From assembly GCF_014201715.1 (NCBI RefSeq), contig NZ_JACHFD010000017.1, positions 1 to 64,000 of the forward strand: DNA of 64,000 bases, read 5' to 3'. This DNA is from Haloferula luteola. GTDB taxonomy: Bacteria; Verrucomicrobiota; Verrucomicrobiia; Verrucomicrobiales; Akkermansiaceae. A program made the translations under genes and the position numbers. Position 1 is the first letter of the stretch, and each line of letters starts with the position of its first letter. The notes beneath the pieces are model-generated. The model was not told where the DNA came from and ran no database searches. It worked only from the letters and a program-made list of their open reading frames with translations. Shown piece after piece: positions 61,489 through 64,000 of the stretch.

Positions 61489-62096
61489 GGCGCACTGGGA
61501 GAATCCACATCCATCCACGAGACGACCGGAAAGGCCCAAGGTCGGTGGAAATCAGGTTCGCCGCTGCCGAGATCGGCAAGACTCAAGTAGCGGGGAGCCG
61601 GATCGTGAAGGATGAAGGTCACGTTGAGAGGACTGGAGGGCCCGAAATTCAGGGATTTCTGGAGAAAGTCCAGCGGCAGTCGCAACCCTGCTGTCCAGCT
61701 CCCTGCCGCGTCGGGATCGGCATGACTGCGGAAGATCGCAGGAAAATCTGGTTGCTCTTCCGAGCGCACCCTTGGGCTGTCGAATTGACAAGCCCACCAT
61801 GCGCCATTCGGTGCCAGATTGCATTCGAGGTAGCGCTCACGGGCTGGGTCCGCAATGAACAGCTCGGCGACCTCGTGATTCCACAGCCCTTCGACAAACT
61901 CCCCTGTCGAGCTTGCAGGTTGGGGTTTTCCAGAGGCTCCACGAGTGGCCAGCAGCCAAAGCGCTTCGGGATCGGCGACCAAACACCAGCCGACTGGGGG
62001 AACGATCTCGGCGCCATGCCAGTCGCGCTGAATCCCAAAGATCGGGACGTCGAGGTGGCCCCAATGGATCGGATTACGGGTGCGGAGAATCGGCAT
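61485..62096 (-). CDS. CBM9/DOMON-like domain protein
   Basis: A 203-residue protein with a carbohydrate-binding module family 9-like beta sandwich: VEGLWNHEVAELFIADPARE, RYLECNLAPNGAWWACQFDS and LNVTFILHDPAPRYLSLADL. The ELFIADPAxxRYLEcnLAPNG pattern is what I know from CBM9-like domains. No signal peptide is obvious, so the domain may act in the cytosol. It overlaps the GT9 gene as ATGA, implying a joint role in glycan handling. Confidence 0.75.
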   Translation of the reverse strand: MPILRTRNPIHWGHLDVPIFGIQRDWHGAEIVPPVGWCLVADPEALWLLATRGASGKPQPASSTGEFVEGLWNHEVAELFIADPARERYLECNLAPNGAWWACQFDSPRVRSEEQPDFPAIFRSHADPDAAGSWTAGLRLPLDFLQKSLNFGPSSPLNVTFILHDPAPRYLSLADLGSGEPDFHRPWAFPVVSWMDVDSPSAP

Positions 62097-62226
62097 CGAG
62101 AAAGCCTCGGGGACGAGAGCGATCGTGTCCAGACCGGGGGTTCTGACATCGAGTCCGAGTGGTTAGAAGAATTCTCAACTCCGACATTGAACTCGCGCGG
62201 AATCCACGATAGCCACATGCGCAGCG

Positions 62227-63030
62227 ATGGCACGCCACAAGTCCGCCTATTTGGGGACAATCGAGTATATCGGTCCCCGCCCGAAGAAAGCCCCCAAACG
62301 CCCGAATTTCCTGGCGGGTTGGGTCGTGTTGCTGATTGCCGCCGGAGGGGTTTACTTCATCGGCAAGCCGCTGATGATGCCTTTGGCCAAGGCTCAGGAG
62401 AATGTCGCCTCGGTGGAGAACACTGCGGTCGCCATTCAGCAACTTCAAGATGAAGGGACCTTCGGGTCCCGCCTTGCTGCCGCCGCCTTGAGCCGGACTC
62501 AAGAGACGGTGCAGTACGAGGATAGCTATTTTCAAATTGCTTACCCGCAGGGCGACGTTCCCGCCGACAAGGGCAAGGCAGAGGACGTGATCGTCCGTTC
62601 CTATCGCAAGGTGGGGGTCGATCTCCAACAACGAGTGCACGAGGACATGGAGGAGCACTTCTCGGAGTACCCTCAGATTTTCGGACGGCGTGCCGCGGAT
62701 TCCAATATCGACCACCGGATGACGCGCAATCTGGAGCGCTTCTTCCAGCGCAAGGGCGCTGAGATCACGGTGATGGACCCTCTTGGCAACCGAGTTCCCA
62801 GCCGCAATGTCGGCGACTACGAAGTGGGTGATGTGGTGGCTTGGCGTTTTTCCGACAGCGGCCGCAGTCACATCGGAATCGTGGTCCCTGGGCCTGGCGA
62901 TGCTTTCGGTGAACGCTGGATCGTTCACAACGCCGGGAATGGGCCGGTGTGGGAAAGCTGCCTGTTCAACTACAAGATCACTGGCCACTTCCGCTATCAG
63001 CCGGAAATGTCGGAGTCTTCCTCCCAATAA
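62227..63030 (+). CDS. DUF1287 family protein
   Basis: A 267-residue membrane-anchored protein. One N-terminal membrane helix (FLAGWVVLLIAAGGVYFIGK) is followed by the DUF1287 domain: YFQIAYPQGDVPADKGKAED, VIVRSYRKVGVDLQQRVHED, DSNIDHRMTRNLERFFQRKG, DYEVGDVVAWRF and HIGIVV. Its sequence resembles a papain-like NlpC-type fold, and a peptidase or amidase role is possible, but the usual catalytic Cys is replaced or absent in the GKAED region where relatives have Cys. The ATG at 62227 is used. Confidence 0.82.
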   Translation: MARHKSAYLGTIEYIGPRPKKAPKRPNFLAGWVVLLIAAGGVYFIGKPLMMPLAKAQENVASVENTAVAIQQLQDEGTFGSRLAAAALSRTQETVQYEDSYFQIAYPQGDVPADKGKAEDVIVRSYRKVGVDLQQRVHEDMEEHFSEYPQIFGRRAADSNIDHRMTRNLERFFQRKGAEITVMDPLGNRVPSRNVGDYEVGDVVAWRFSDSGRSHIGIVVPGPGDAFGERWIVHNAGNGPVWESCLFNYKITGHFRYQPEMSESSSQ

Positions 63031-63201
63031 TCGAGGACCTGCTCCTCTAGGGAACTGCCATGGAGGCGTTCCGTGAGGCAGTCATCAAGGAATAGCTTCC
63101 CCTTCCTGTCACCCCTGAAATGGGGGTGAGTTTCCGGTGGCCTCCCATTCCGAGGTGCGATGACACATCGCGATCCAGTCCGCCCGTTGCGGATTTGCCA
63201 T
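62997..63201 (-). pseudogene. Frameshifted 67-residue conserved-looking gene
   Basis: From an ATG at 63201 the minus strand reads MANPQRADWIAMCHRTSEWE, then ATGNSPPF, and stops. A shift of one base at the G5 run at 63122-63126 (plus strand) instead opens GDRKGKLFLDDCLTERLHGS, SLEEQVLDYWEEDS, ending at 62997. The protein-like continuity on both sides suggests one 67-residue gene disrupted by a one-base insertion or a sequencing error. It overlaps the DUF1287 3' end by 34 bases. I do not recognise the family. Confidence 0.45.
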
Positions 63202-63459
63202 TTTGACAAATCAAACAAAATAAATGAGTTGGATCGTTGGGTGGGTTTGATTGGGCTCGTCATAAGCTGGTGATTAAGACTTCGGTAGGTATCAATATCT
63301 CATTTAGGTTATTGAAATAATTCTGCGAAGGTGATAGGGGATGCCTCCCGACGGAAGGGGGCGTTGGAAAGTTCATGGGACCCGAAAATCATCGATAGAT
63401 GAGTTTCGGAATCCCTCTGGATTGGCGTCGTCCTCCGCGGGTTTGTGGAGCGATTTCGA
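63202..63459. other. AT-rich intergenic region before the LysR gene
   Basis: The stretch from about 63195 to 63330 is much richer in A+T than the rest of the window, with no protein-like frame. A TTGACA (63203-63208) lacks a convincing -10 at the right distance. It probably holds the promoters of the flanking divergent genes, but I cannot place them. Confidence 0.4.
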
Positions 63460-64000
63460 ATGATCAGTGGACGATACATTCCGGACTATTTTCATCTTCG
63501 AGCTTACCTTTCATTGATGAAGGAAGGTCGGGTGGCTCCCGCGGCGGATAGCTTGAGGACCTCCCAGGCGAACTTGCGACGCATGGTGGCGAGTTTGGAA
63601 GGTTGGGCCGGGGCACCCTTGTGCAAGACCGATGATGCCGGCCTCTTCGTGCCCACCGAAACGGGGCATGTGGTGCAAGCGGGAGCGGTGGGATTGTTGG
63701 AGGCGTGTCGATCATTTCAGAAGCAGCTGGCAGAGATTCACCGTCGTGGCCGGATGTTACGGATTGGGGTTCATCAGGGCTTGTTCCGTAGCCGCTTGCT
63801 GGGGAAAGCCCTCTCGTGTCTTCGCGAGGATGGGCGGTTTCGTCCGTTTCCTGTTTGCCTGCCGGAAGGTGGAGGCATCCCGGTGCTGGAGAGCGGTGAA
63901 GCTGATCTGTTGATCTGGACTGAAGACGCGGAGAGTCGTCGCACGGTTTCGCACAACTTGCGTCGTTTCGATGTTCACGTTTTGGCGATCAAAGGAGCGG
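63460..64000 (+). CDS. LysR-type regulator, 3' end beyond the window
   Basis: An open frame of 180 codons from the ATG at 63460 to the window end without a stop. The N-terminus has a LysR-like winged helix (YFHLRAYLSLMKEGRVAPAA, DSLRTSQANLRRMVASLEGW, LFVPTETG), and from about residue 98 the periplasmic-binding-like effector domain begins (GRMLRIGVHQGLFRSRLLGK; ESGEADLLIWTED). The helix-turn-helix departs from the usual LysR wording (SLRTSQANLRRMVASLE), so a divergent member is possible. Targets are unknown; it is convergent with nothing in view. Confidence 0.72.
   Translation, partial: MISGRYIPDYFHLRAYLSLMKEGRVAPAADSLRTSQANLRRMVASLEGWAGAPLCKTDDAGLFVPTETGHVVQAGAVGLLEACRSFQKQLAEIHRRGRMLRIGVHQGLFRSRLLGKALSCLREDGRFRPFPVCLPEGGGIPVLESGEADLLIWTEDAESRRTVSHNLRRFDVHVLAIKGA

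Noticed and set aside
63031-63459. Search for a tRNA or other RNA gene in the AT-rich gap
   Set aside because: No cloverleaf or CCA end could be formed; treated as a regulatory gap plus the frameshifted gene.

Overview
The window looks like a chromosomal segment of a GC-rich member of the phylum Verrucomicrobiota, probably near Verrucomicrobiaceae. This is inferred from family content only: an ECF sigma factor of the Rhodopirellula/Verrucomicrobium type paired with a FecR-LamG protein, a PEP-CTERM protein, the DUF1592/DUF1588 cytochrome plus DUF1552 pair common in Planctomycetes and Verrucomicrobia, a long-form IspG, and an unusually short ATP synthase delta subunit. Few genes have a clear Shine-Dalgarno sequence, and many neighbours are joined by 4-base ATGA or GTGA stop-start overlaps. 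No rRNA, tRNA, CRISPR array, insertion sequence or prophage was seen.

Layout. 0-3 kb: a decayed methyltransferase remnant, then an acyltransferase-3 and O-antigen-ligase-like pair on the minus strand (surface polysaccharide). 3.2-9 kb: a three-gene plus-strand operon of a secreted c-heme DUF1592 protein, a Tat-exported DUF1552 protein and a sulfatase-SGNH esterase fusion. 9.1-17.8 kb: a small conserved protein, a YkgJ-type cysteine-cluster protein, an NhaC-type antiporter, a GH92 glycosidase, glutamate dehydrogenase and a glycosidase-glycosyltransferase fusion. 17.8-28.1 kb: a divergent surface-protein locus with four secreted proteins on the minus strand (two large multidomain proteins, a DGDG/GLDP-module protein and a PEP-CTERM protein), facing an ECF sigma factor and its FecR-LamG partner.

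28.1-33 kb: tsaB, citrate synthase, an M14-like zinc hydrolase and a transglutaminase-esterase fusion. 33-37 kb: glnB behind a near-consensus sigma-54 promoter, then the floA-membrane protein-nfeD operon and a frameshifted 2'-5' RNA ligase remnant. 37-46.3 kb: an HxlR regulator divergent from a DinB-MATE pair with a direct repeat between them, a TerB-like protein, bioA, and a minus-strand operon of a spermidine-synthase-like protein, an HlyD-type adaptor and an alpha/alpha-toroid protein, then HU. 46.4-55.7 kb: a YiiX-like hydrolase and the F-type ATP synthase operon atpB-E-F-H-A-G-(lipoprotein)-(lipoprotein)-D-C, ending at a strong terminator. 55.8-64 kb: a PTS EIIA-ClC pair, ispG-clpS-DUF2017, a GT9 glycosyltransferase with a CBM9-like protein, a DUF1287 protein, a frameshifted 67-codon gene, and the start of a LysR-type regulator that runs off the end.

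Functionally the window mixes housekeeping (ATP synthesis, TCA entry, isoprenoid, biotin and t6A synthesis, nitrogen signalling) with a large secreted polysaccharide-handling repertoire rich in fusion proteins. The least conventional items are two lipoprotein genes inside the ATP synthase operon, the glycosidase-glycosyltransferase fusion, the sigma/FecR-LamG surface locus with a module shared by adjacent proteins, and the three-gene HlyD/toroid operon that has no transporter.
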